In this document: positions 36,649 through 44,657 of the stretch, in pieces
Layout: each line of letters begins with the position of its first letter
Position numbering within the stretch: the first letter of the stretch is position 1
Source: a bacterium
GTDB lineage: Bacteria > Cyanobacteriota > Vampirovibrionia > Gastranaerophilales > Gastranaerophilaceae
Length of the DNA stretch: 64,000 nt
NCBI GenBank assembly: GCA_017541465.1
Contig: JAFXYZ010000065.1
Coordinates: 1 to 64,000, forward strand
Reading direction: 5' to 3'
Translations under genes and position numbers: made by a program
The notes under the pieces: generated by a model
What the model was told of the DNA's origin: nothing
Database searches by the model: none
What the model saw: the letters and a program-made list of their open reading frames with translations, nothing else

Positions 36649-37560
36649 TTAGAATAAATCATCAGTCATATCTTTGTCTTCTTTTTCGGTCGCCATTTCT
36701 TTTGAGTATTCCTGTATCTTGTTAAGTCCGAAAACAATGCTTTCGAGGTATGGCATAAGAGAAGTGTTCATTGCTTCATTGACAGTCTTTTTGAACTGTT
36801 CGGGGATACTGTTCAGGGCATAAGCCATATTTGCACTCTGTGTTCTGTTTTGTCTTAAAAGCTCAACGAGGAATTTTTCCGATGAGGTACTGTCAAAAAG
36901 TCTTGTTATGGTGTCTGATAAGATATTTAAAACGTTTTTACATTTTAATTCGTAAGTAATTTTTTCAATAAACATAAATAATATTGAAGAAGAAAGTGCA
37001 GCAACCGAAACCATAGCAGCCATCTGCATAGAGTGCATAATGCCTGAAACTGTATTAATGGTTTCTTCAGAAGATGAAAAGTTTATGTTTGCAAAAGCCG
37101 TAGCGATTGCAAGGAAGGTAAATAAAGGTCCCAAGCCCGTTAAAATTGTCGGAATAATGGTAACCAACTTTGAATTATATTTTGATAAAACCAGATTTTC
37201 TTCATTAAAGAAATACTGGGGATCAATTGTGGTCTGAACGGATAAACTCGGCTGAGACGCTGCTTCAAAGAAATTAGGGTTTGATTCATCTCTTGAAAGC
37301 GAATTTTCAGGGAAGAAAAGGGTACTCTTAAACTCAGACCAGACAACATTTACATAAGGGTTGGAGGAAAGTTTGGTATCAAGCAATTTGAATTTTACCG
37401 TCAGTTCATCTTTTTTTATGGAATTAAAAGTCTCAAGAAGAATTTTGAGGTTCTTATTTACATAATTCATTTTGGTAAAATAATAAGTCAAAAGTGTAAT
37501 AAAAGCGAAGATGACAACGTAGGTTGCAAATTCAGAAATTGTTGTAAGAATGTTAATCAT
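36649..37560 (-). CDS. ZorA/MotA/ExbB-like proton-channel subunit
   Basis: ATG 37560 is preferred over TTG 37602 because GAGG lies nine bases upstream; 303 residues. Helix 1 spans about residues 10-28. The pair of helices after residue 135 carries TIIPTILTGLGPLFTFLAIATAF and the third block VSGIMHSMQMAAMVSVAALSSSILFMFIEKITYELK, matching the MotA/TolQ/ExbB core (PxxxTxLGPLGTFxGL) in which the helices surround the B-subunit plug. The C-terminal 90 residues are cytoplasmic helix and shorter than the long tail typical of Zorya ZorA. It is first in a two-gene operon and divergent from the 1107-residue gene. Confidence 0.75.
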   Translation of the reverse strand: MINILTTISEFATYVVIFAFITLLTYYFTKMNYVNKNLKILLETFNSIKKDELTVKFKLLDTKLSSNPYVNVVWSEFKSTLFFPENSLSRDESNPNFFEAASQPSLSVQTTIDPQYFFNEENLVLSKYNSKLVTIIPTILTGLGPLFTFLAIATAFANINFSSSEETINTVSGIMHSMQMAAMVSVAALSSSILFMFIEKITYELKCKNVLNILSDTITRLFDSTSSEKFLVELLRQNRTQSANMAYALNSIPEQFKKTVNEAMNTSLMPYLESIVFGLNKIQEYSKEMATEKEDKDMTDDLF

Positions 37561-37583
37561 AATTTTTATCCTCTGTTGGTTAA

Positions 37584-37637
37584 ATACTAGCATAAATTTC
37601 AAAATATTGACAATAACTTCATAAATGGATGTATAAT
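37584..37637. promoter_or_regulatory. Divergent promoters sharing overlapping -35 boxes
   Basis: Plus strand: TTGACA (37607-37612), 19 bases, TATAAT (37632-37637), start codon at 37673. Minus strand: TTGTCA (37608-37613), 18 bases, TAGTAT (37584-37589), start at 37560. The -35 boxes overlap by five bases in a near-palindromic TATTGACAATAA, so the two operons compete for or share one polymerase/regulator site. Confidence 0.65.
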
Positions 37638-37672
37638 AAAAAAATAGATAGTTGAAGAGGAAGAAAAATTAC

Positions 37673-40600
37673 ATGCAATGCCCGAGCTGCGGAGCTGAAA
37701 TAACGGAAAAGGATAAGATTTGTCCTAAGTGCAGAAAGGTTTTAAGACTTGAATGCCCGATTTGTTCTACATTAAACACAAGAAAAGTATGTGAAAAATG
37801 CGGGTATGTTATTATCTCAAAGTGCGCAAAGTGTTCAAAAATCAATCCTACAATAAATAAAACCTGCGCTAACTGCGGAACTTCAACCTTTGCAAGTGTG
37901 CTTGTTAACACCTCTAAGCTCGAAGAGTTTGCCGTATTAACCTTTGATTTTGTAAACCTTGATAAAATCAGCTGGTCAATGGGTGATAAAAGGTTTAAAA
38001 AGTTCTATGACAAATTAAAAAGCGCAATAAAAAATATTGTCAAAACAAAAGAATTAACAATAATTAAAGACGGAAGCAACTATGTAATCGGCTTCAATAA
38101 AGATGATTCCTTTTCTGAATCTGTTGAAAATGCAATAAAAGTGTCCTTCAGACTGCTTGCGCTCGTTGCAAAGATTAACTTAAAAATAACAAAATATTCA
38201 AACGAAGTCTTAAAGTGCGCAGCTACAATATCAAAAATGGCAAGCTATTCCGATAACATTGATGTTATTTCGTTCCTGGACTTATATAAAGATGACAAAA
38301 AGAAAATATCGGCACTGACTGATGTTCATCTCTATTTAGAAGCCCAGATTTATTCCGTTCTTCAGGATAAACTTGAATATACTTATATTTCAAGTGTTTA
38401 CAAAAACAAAAAAGAGGTCATGCTCTTTAATATCAATGCTAAAAAATATATAGATATTTATGACGATCCACAGTTAAAAGGGCAGAAGATGGTGGATGGA
38501 AGGTATAATCTTCCCGAATTTAAAGAAGATTTATCCTATCTAAAAGTTATCCAGGACAGAAATGCCTTTAATAAAAACCTCATTAACTTTACTTCAATAA
38601 AATGTAACTGGGAAAAGCTCGACGGGTATCAATTAAAGGAAAAACTCTTCAGCCTTGTTATAGGCGAAAAGAAATTTATACTTTCCTGCTCTGCGCCTTA
38701 TGAATACACCCTTCCGGAAAAAGAAATCATTCAGCTTTTTGAACCTGCAAAGGAAAAAACAATTCAAATAATCACGTGCTCCCAGGATATGAAGGATATT
38801 CCCTACGGCTTTTGGAGAAAGATGCTAGAGAGAATTTATAACCTTTCAAATCTTTCTGAAAAAGAGCTTCAGGATGTGTATAAATACCAAATCGGTTTAG
38901 AGGACAGAAATAATCTGCTCAGATTTGTTATGAACTTTGAGGAACTCAAAAATTCAAATCCTTCCCAGGTCAATGAAGAAATCTCAAAATCGATTTTTAA
39001 CCTCATCAAAAACCAGACGAATAAGGTATTTTATATTAAAAACTTTGAATATATGGATGAAACCTCAAAACTCATCTTTGAGCAGCTGATAAATAACTTT
39101 GATTCTCTTCCACTGAGCTGGGTTGTAGAGCTAAATCATCCTCAAAAACTTCATGATATATTTAAACCGCTGCTTGTAAACCCGAAATATTTTGAAGTTA
39201 CAATGCTTCCTATGCCGTTTAACAAGATTATTCAGCCATATCTTCCTAAGTATGAAGCGGTTACGGACAGTTTCTATATAAACAGAACGGCACTTTGCGC
39301 AAAGGGTTCTCTCTACTTCGTTGATACGGCACTTTCTTACCTTAAAGAAAAAGAGATTTTTGTTGAGGAAAAATCGGGTATTAGGTTAAATTCGCAGGGA
39401 AATCTTATCATTCCGGCAACGCTTGACGACTTAATCAAGAAGAGGATAACGGCGCTAATGGATTATCCTCAGGTGTTTGATATTTTTGCGGTTTCACTCC
39501 TCTTTGATGACTGCATAAATATGAAGTATCTCTCAGAACTCTTCAGCGAATATAAATTTGAACCGTTATTTAAATATCTGACGGATAACGGATATTTATA
39601 CAAGAATGGCACAAACTTCTATATAGCAGGCTATAATCTTTATCTGAAGATGTTTAAAGATTCAATTCCAGAAGAAAAGACAGTTGAAATCGCCCAGCGT
39701 ATGCTGAAATCAACCTATATAAACAAAAATAAAGCTCTCAAAGTAAAACTTCATGAGCTCTGCGGAAACAAAATTGATGCTCTTAATGAAATAACCCAAA
39801 ACATTGATATTAATTCCTCTTTGGGCGATTATTACGCACTTCTTCATTCTATAAGATATTTCTTATATCTGATTAAAAAATATGAAATATCGGATAACGA
39901 TGAAGGTATAAGAGAAAAGAAAGAAGCCATTTTCTCGGAGTTAATCTCTAATGCCCGCCACTTCAATCCTGACAGTATTTCGGATATTATTGCGGTTATT
40001 GCTAATAAACTCAAAAAAGAATCTCAGATTATTGATTTAATCAATGTTTATCTGAATATTTTTGATTCCTGCTTAAATCATCAGAACTATGTAAACGGCT
40101 TCCAGTACCTTCAGAAGATTTTTTCACTTATACAAAACTCTCAGGAGGCGCAGGATAAATTCTCAAATATTCTGCCGATTTTGTCCATATTAAAAATTGA
40201 TTTACTCTTTAATTTAGGCTATTTCAAGAGTGCAATTAATTCGGGTATGGGCACTATCAATGAAATGACGGCTGAATATATCGCAAAAATCAAACACACA
40301 GTCTTTTTGGATAAGCCCTTTGAAGAACTTTTAAATATTCTTATCTGTGATTTAACTCTGATGCTCATTTTAGATCATCAGACAAGTGTTGAGGAATTTT
40401 CGCTTCTCTTAGAAGAAAAACTAAAGAGAAAAATTCCCGCAAAAGAACTTTTTGAAGCACTTGAAAAACTGGTTATGGGAAAGGCTTATACTGTTCAGTA
40501 TAAAGAAATTTATGGCGCAATACCCTTTACTGCAATGCTATATCACATTTTAAATGCCTTCCTTAAAGTTGAGGAGCCTGAAGAATTTGCGAACAGATTA

Positions 40601-40996
40601 TATAGCGCCTCTTTAATCTCATCTCAGACACACAATAACCAGATAGAATACTTCTGCGCGCTTTTAATCGCGTATTCTTATACAAAACTATCAAATAATG
40701 ATAAATCAAGACAGATAATAAAAATTATTCAGGAAAAATCAGCAAAACAAAACCTCTCAACTCTCAGTTATCTCACCTGCTATTTTGACTGCCTGAATGA
40801 AAGCGCAGATGAAGGGAAACTACCTTCCGTTCTTGATACTCTCTCATCTCTTCTTCAGAAAATTGAGAGCGATGATAATGTATGTTTATTCTTAAACGTA
40901 ATGTTTAAAAAGTTAATGGGAACAATGCTTGAGTTATCGGGCAACACTAAACAGGCAGCTTACTACTTTGAAACCGCAAAAGAAATGCTCAAATAA
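37673..40996 (+). CDS. Zinc-ribbon / cyclase-like / TPR multidomain protein
   Basis: ATG 37673 is preferred over TTG 37652; 1107 residues. Residues 1-75 hold three double-CxxC zinc ribbons (CPSCG...CPKC, CPIC...CEKCG, CAKC...CANCG). Residues about 85-210 look like a class III nucleotide-cyclase domain: LTFDFVNLDKIS with a first metal-type Asp and IIKDGSNYVIGF resembling the GDG strand. Residues about 310-700 occupy the place of the STAND/AAA ATPase found in related cyclase-ATPase-TPR regulators, but I find no Walker A (GxxxxGKS). The last 400 residues are TPR-like helices. It leads an operon of three genes, divergent from the ZorAB-like motor. I infer a sensor or scaffold for that motor or for the envelope. 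Domain calls are moderate, function unknown. Confidence 0.65.
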   Translation: MQCPSCGAEITEKDKICPKCRKVLRLECPICSTLNTRKVCEKCGYVIISKCAKCSKINPTINKTCANCGTSTFASVLVNTSKLEEFAVLTFDFVNLDKISWSMGDKRFKKFYDKLKSAIKNIVKTKELTIIKDGSNYVIGFNKDDSFSESVENAIKVSFRLLALVAKINLKITKYSNEVLKCAATISKMASYSDNIDVISFLDLYKDDKKKISALTDVHLYLEAQIYSVLQDKLEYTYISSVYKNKKEVMLFNINAKKYIDIYDDPQLKGQKMVDGRYNLPEFKEDLSYLKVIQDRNAFNKNLINFTSIKCNWEKLDGYQLKEKLFSLVIGEKKFILSCSAPYEYTLPEKEIIQLFEPAKEKTIQIITCSQDMKDIPYGFWRKMLERIYNLSNLSEKELQDVYKYQIGLEDRNNLLRFVMNFEELKNSNPSQVNEEISKSIFNLIKNQTNKVFYIKNFEYMDETSKLIFEQLINNFDSLPLSWVVELNHPQKLHDIFKPLLVNPKYFEVTMLPMPFNKIIQPYLPKYEAVTDSFYINRTALCAKGSLYFVDTALSYLKEKEIFVEEKSGIRLNSQGNLIIPATLDDLIKKRITALMDYPQVFDIFAVSLLFDDCINMKYLSELFSEYKFEPLFKYLTDNGYLYKNGTNFYIAGYNLYLKMFKDSIPEEKTVEIAQRMLKSTYINKNKALKVKLHELCGNKIDALNEITQNIDINSSLGDYYALLHSIRYFLYLIKKYEISDNDEGIREKKEAIFSELISNARHFNPDSISDIIAVIANKLKKESQIIDLINVYLNIFDSCLNHQNYVNGFQYLQKIFSLIQNSQEAQDKFSNILPILSILKIDLLFNLGYFKSAINSGMGTINEMTAEYIAKIKHTVFLDKPFEELLNILICDLTLMLILDHQTSVEEFSLLLEEKLKRKIPAKELFEALEKLVMGKAYTVQYKEIYGAIPFTAMLYHILNAFLKVEEPEEFANRLYSASLISSQTHNNQIEYFCALLIAYSYTKLSNNDKSRQIIKIIQEKSAKQNLSTLSYLTCYFDCLNESADEGKLPSVLDTLSSLLQKIESDDNVCLFLNVMFKKLMGTMLELSGNTKQAAYYFETAKEMLK

Positions 40997-41784
40997 TGAA
41001 AAAATATCTTCTTATTTTAACATTTTTATTACTTTTTCCCTCCGCCTTAGCTGATGCGGAGTTTGAACTTTCCCCCCTTCTGCCTGTCACCGTTAAACAG
41101 GAAAAATCCACTCAGGATAAAATAAACGAACAGGCTAAAGAAATTACGGAAAATGCTACTGAAGTAAAAGAAAATATACAATCAGAATTAAAAGAAACAA
41201 ATAAAAAATTAAAGAAAACAAAAAAGAATAAAAAAGATAAGAAAGCAAAAAAAGAAAAGAAGAAAAAGAAGTCTAAAAAAGATAAACCTGAAGAAGTAAC
41301 CGAACAACAGGAAGAAGTCGTTCAGGCAGAAGAACAAAAACAGGAGGAAGTGATACAGCCTCAGAGAGAAGATACCGAGCATACTGTTGAATATTCAGAG
41401 GACCAGGACTTCAATTTTAAACATGAAATGCTCAAAATCTACGAAAAAAGATATGAAGAGAATAATCTCGACACCGAAAATATATTGAAAATAGCCAAAA
41501 TTCATCTTGATTTAGGACAAAGGGCAATAGCAAAATCATATTATATGCAGTTATATAATACTTACCCGAACAGTCCCAGAATACAGTTTGAGATGGGTAA
41601 ATTTTATTATCAGTGCAAACAATATAACGCAGCTCTCGAGTTTTTTAAACTATCACTTGCTTCAGGATATTTAAGAAACATAGAAGTCAATGAATATACA
41701 CAAAAGACCTATGCAAAACTCGGTGATGAGGAAAATGAAGCACTCTACGGACAGATTATTGAACATTTAAAAGCAGGAGAATAA
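40996..41784 (+). CDS. Secreted Lys-rich coiled-coil / TPR protein
   Basis: 262 residues. Residues 1-19 are a signal peptide (MKKYLLILTFLLLFPSALA). Residues about 40-100 are an extreme lysine-rich stretch (KKNKKDKKAKKEKKKKKSKK), followed by a Q/E-rich linker to about 135. Residues 150-260 form three TPR-like helical repeats, including LDLGQRAIAKSYYMQLYNTYP and FEMGKFYYQCKQYNAALEFFKLSL. The basic region may bind peptidoglycan, LPS phosphates or nucleic acid outside the cytoplasm. Its ATG shares one base with the TAA of the preceding gene, so the two are coupled. Not otherwise recognised. Confidence 0.72.
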   Translation: MKKYLLILTFLLLFPSALADAEFELSPLLPVTVKQEKSTQDKINEQAKEITENATEVKENIQSELKETNKKLKKTKKNKKDKKAKKEKKKKKSKKDKPEEVTEQQEEVVQAEEQKQEEVIQPQREDTEHTVEYSEDQDFNFKHEMLKIYEKRYEENNLDTENILKIAKIHLDLGQRAIAKSYYMQLYNTYPNSPRIQFEMGKFYYQCKQYNAALEFFKLSLASGYLRNIEVNEYTQKTYAKLGDEENEALYGQIIEHLKAGE

Positions 41785-41785
41785 A

Positions 41786-42034
41786 ATGGTACAGCAATTT
41801 CAGGGACAAATGAAGAAAAGACATTCGGTGCTTGTATTTTTAAAAGGCGCAACAGCCCCTTTGGTATTATATTTTGAAAATCCTTTTGCGGTGTATGAAG
41901 AATTAACTCAGGTAGTAAAAAGCCCGATGCCATCCCGAATAATCGAAAAAGAAACCATAGGACCACTCAAAAAGGTTTGCATAAACTCTTCTGAAGTCTG
42001 CGCCGTAGCACTTCAGGAAGAACAGTATATGTAA
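41786..42034 (+). CDS. Small conserved-looking hypothetical protein, 82 residues
   Basis: AGGAGA eight bases before the ATG, one base after the preceding stop, and a strong terminator downstream make this a real third gene of the operon. The product looks like a small alpha/beta domain: KKRHSVLVFLKGATAPLVLYF then a helix, then strands ending KVCINSSEVCAVALQEEQY, which would suit a compact RNA- or ligand-binding fold. No membrane helix or signal peptide. Not recognised. Confidence 0.6.
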   Translation: MVQQFQGQMKKRHSVLVFLKGATAPLVLYFENPFAVYEELTQVVKSPMPSRIIEKETIGPLKKVCINSSEVCAVALQEEQYM

Positions 42035-42063
42035 TAATTTTTAAAAATTTATTATTTTAAAAT

Positions 42064-42098
42064 ATTCAGGGTAAATTTTTACTCTGAATTTTTTTTTA
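42064..42098 (+). terminator. Strong terminator after the three-gene operon
   Basis: ATTCAGGGTAAA pairs with TTTACTCTGAAT (42064-42075 with 42078-42089), one G-T pair, tight loop, followed by ten T. It separates the operon from the EF-hand gene at 42127. Confidence 0.92.
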
Positions 42099-42126
42099 TG
42101 AATATAAGAGGGATGAAGATAGTTTA

Positions 42127-44142
42127 ATGCAAATAAACAGTTTATTATCGTTTATAAAGAATCATACTGATTTTGCGGGGAAATTTTCAGAAAAGAAAAT
42201 CTCCGATTCTGTCTTCGCTAAATTTAACGAATACCTGAAAAATGCAGACAAATCAGAGGATAATATAATTTCCTCAGAGGAACTCTCTGAACTTTATGAA
42301 ACAAACGGCGCAGAAATACTTGCAGCCTTTAAACTTCTTGTTCAGGAGCTCGAAAATGTTGACGCAACAGAAGTTACGAACGATTTATTCAATATTTCAA
42401 AAGATTTAATCGAAGGAAATGATGAGATAAACGAAGATATTTCAGCTCTTGAAGATATATCTCTTGATGATTTTATCGAAAATTCAGAAAAAACTGATTT
42501 TGAAGATGAAACACTCTCAAAATTCTGGGGCGCGATAAAAGAAAATGACGCTAAAGAAATTTTTGAAAAACTCGATGAAAATAAAGATGGGAAACTTTCA
42601 AAGGAGGAATTAAACAAGTTCTCTGAAATTGACGGCGAGAAAGATAATATTTCATTAACCGATTTAAGTCAGTTTATTAACCCTGAAACACTCTTGGAAG
42701 ATGAATCAGAGACCTTAGAAAATACAGAAGAGCCTTCAGTTGGAACAGAAGAAACTGATGAGCCGACATCAACAAAACCGGACGAAGACACAACAACACA
42801 AGAGACAAATAAACCTAAAGAAACATCAAAACCTTCATCAACTCCATCTTCAACGGGCGGAAGCTATAATTCGGGCTCCCCGACAAATGACGGAGGCAAC
42901 GTTGTTCCGACAGTACCCGAGAATGATGAAAGAACGGTTGAACAGATAAATTCGGAAATTAAAGAACAGGAAAGTTCAAGAAACGAAATCAAGTCTAAAT
43001 CAGAAAAAGATATAGCAGAGAATGAAGGGAAAATATCTGAAGCTGTATCAAAAAGCGATTTGAGCGAAGAATTTAAAGAGGAATATGAAAACGAAACAAA
43101 ACGTCTGGATGAAGAAATTTCAAATAAAGACAAAGAAATAGATGAGCAAACGGTAATATATCAGGATGCTCTGGCGAAGGCTGACACTTTAAAGAGCGCA
43201 GCAGGAGAAATTTCATCTCAAATAACAGAGCTTGAAGGAAAAATGAACAATCTTGGTGAAGATTCAGGTTTAAAAGAAAAATATCAGACAAGTATTCAGA
43301 ATTTAACAACGGAAAAGGAAAAACTTGAAGAAGAAGAACGTGCTGAAAGAGATAAAGCAGATAGTGCAAAAGAGCAAATTGACGCTTTAAAAAAAGATAA
43401 ATCGGATTTAGAAAAAGAAAAAGATAATCTTCTCGATACTCTGAGCGAAAAATTCAGCTCAGAAAAAGAGAAGGTTGAAAAAATCAAAGAAGATATAAAA
43501 GAATATCAGGAAAATATAAAAACTATCCGTGAGAATCTGGAAAAAGATTTAGAAACGGTTGACGGAAACATTCAGAAACTCAAAAACGAAAAGGCGCAAC
43601 TGGAGCAGGCACCAAAGACCAAAGAAATAATTAATTCCAACAGACCTGTTGACAGAACACCGACATCATTAAATGAAAATATACAAAACGTAAACTGGGA
43701 AGACTACGGATATAATCCTGAAACAGGCAAAAAGTTTGCCGACAGTGCGGTAAATGTTGAAAGCAGATTAAGAGCAAAAGGGAAACAAATTGACCATAAC
43801 TGTTTGGGCGGTGTTAAAGATACCTTTATTGACGTAACAGGAGAAAGCCCCTTCGGACTTCCCGAACAGGGAATAACTGTAGCATCACAATGCCTTGATA
43901 CAATGAGAAATAATGAAAACTACCGAGAAATAACAGGAATTAGTGCAGGGGAACTCGGTTATCTGCCTGCAGGCGCAGTTGTTGTCTGGAGCAGCTCATC
44001 AGGAGGTTCAAGCCCTGCAGACTTATACGGACATATTTCTGTATCACTCGGTGACGGAAGAGAATCGAGCTCAAAAATTCGCCAACAGTTAACCTCTGTC
44101 GGACAAAACGGAAAACCGACCGTATTTATTCCGATAACTTAA
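42127..44142 (+). CDS. EF-hand / coiled-coil / CHAP-like amidase protein (second copy)
   Basis: 671 residues. Residues 1-200 are acidic and contain EF-hand loops (DKSEDNIISSEE and DENKDGKLSKEE) and the same D/G-x-x-I-S-L-x-D second half as the proteins at 6216 and 19774. Residues 200-270 are a T/P/S-rich linker and 270-520 a long coiled coil. The C-terminal 140 residues are CHAP-like: Cys559 in DHNCLGGVK and His636 in YGHISVSLGDG, with the AGAVVVW strand just before it. This is the plan of peptidoglycan amidases or endopeptidases. The weak ribosome-binding site (GGG 14 bases away) leaves the start slightly uncertain. No Sec signal. Confidence 0.68.
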   Translation: MQINSLLSFIKNHTDFAGKFSEKKISDSVFAKFNEYLKNADKSEDNIISSEELSELYETNGAEILAAFKLLVQELENVDATEVTNDLFNISKDLIEGNDEINEDISALEDISLDDFIENSEKTDFEDETLSKFWGAIKENDAKEIFEKLDENKDGKLSKEELNKFSEIDGEKDNISLTDLSQFINPETLLEDESETLENTEEPSVGTEETDEPTSTKPDEDTTTQETNKPKETSKPSSTPSSTGGSYNSGSPTNDGGNVVPTVPENDERTVEQINSEIKEQESSRNEIKSKSEKDIAENEGKISEAVSKSDLSEEFKEEYENETKRLDEEISNKDKEIDEQTVIYQDALAKADTLKSAAGEISSQITELEGKMNNLGEDSGLKEKYQTSIQNLTTEKEKLEEEERAERDKADSAKEQIDALKKDKSDLEKEKDNLLDTLSEKFSSEKEKVEKIKEDIKEYQENIKTIRENLEKDLETVDGNIQKLKNEKAQLEQAPKTKEIINSNRPVDRTPTSLNENIQNVNWEDYGYNPETGKKFADSAVNVESRLRAKGKQIDHNCLGGVKDTFIDVTGESPFGLPEQGITVASQCLDTMRNNENYREITGISAGELGYLPAGAVVVWSSSSGGSSPADLYGHISVSLGDGRESSSKIRQQLTSVGQNGKPTVFIPIT

Positions 44143-44211
44143 AAATAATAGTCAATTTTTATTCACAAATTGTTTTTATATATATGAGGATTTATACAGA
44201 GAGGCAAAGTC

Positions 44212-44421
44212 ATGATTAATTCTGACATTAAAATCAAAACAGATTTTACAGAATTTGCAGGAAACGGCTTCAGCGGTAACGGCTTGAGCGGAAATGGCGT
44301 TGAACCTGTTATCTTTGGCGGAAACGGATTATCCGGCAATGGTATCAGCGGTAACGGCATAAGCGGAAACGGAATTGAAATCAATTTCGAAGCAATTAAC
44401 CTTGAAGATTTACTTGCATAG
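44212..44421 (+). CDS. 69-residue SGNG pentapeptide-repeat mini-protein
   Basis: GAGAGG lies seven bases before the ATG. After a 15-residue leader (MINSDIKIKTDFTEF), residues 16-55 are eight consecutive pentapeptides of the form x-G-N-G-[FLVI]: AGNGF, SGNGL, SGNGV, one divergent EPVIF, GGNGL and three SGNGI. The tail is acidic/hydrophobic (EINFEAINLEDLLA). The hydrophobic position every five residues resembles pentapeptide-repeat beta-helices, with Gly-Asn-Gly in place of the usual A-D/N. It could also be a ribosomal peptide precursor, but no maturation enzyme is adjacent. The coding sequence has 15-base imperfect repeats and silent differences between copies, which favours selection on the protein. 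Function unknown. Confidence 0.6.
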   Translation: MINSDIKIKTDFTEFAGNGFSGNGLSGNGVEPVIFGGNGLSGNGISGNGISGNGIEINFEAINLEDLLA

Positions 44422-44424
44422 TAA

Positions 44425-44485
44425 ACGACAAATTTAATTTAAAAAAATTTTTAATCAGCACAGAAATTGATGCTGAATTTGTCGT
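44425..44485 (+). other. Structured 3' region after the SGNG gene
   Basis: ACGACAAATT (44425-44434) pairs with AATTTGTCGT (44476-44485), enclosing a second stem TCAGCA/TGCTGA (44455-44460 with 44471-44476). It begins three bases after the stop codon. No T run follows, so it is not an ordinary terminator; a stable 3' end or small RNA is possible. Confidence 0.35.
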
Positions 44486-44657
44486 GTCGGTAAAGTTTCT
44501 TAATCTTTAAAATTTCCTGATATTAGTGTGTTTGAGATAGTAATTATTGATTTTAAAATTGCTTTTTTCTTGCAATTAAATTATCTTGTTGGTAAATTAG
44601 AATTTGCCGATATAATTTCGGTAAATGTTATTAGGCTAGTAAAAATAAAGGAGCAAT

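Noticed and set aside
35932-37560. Complete Zorya defence system
   Set aside because: Only the A/B-like motor pair is seen; ZorC, ZorD and ZorE are absent and the A subunit tail is short.
40996-41784. Eukaryote-like histone or nucleolar Lys-rich protein
   Set aside because: The lysine tract follows a signal peptide and precedes TPR repeats; composition alone does not support DNA packaging.
44255-44380. CRISPR-like repeats
   Set aside because: The 15-base units are in frame, coding and imperfect, with no spacers and no cas genes.
44163-44384. Minus-strand proline-rich frame (PLPLIPLPDNPFPP)
   Set aside because: It is the antisense of the SGNG repeats, no ribosome-binding site, and the repeat signal follows the plus-strand frame.
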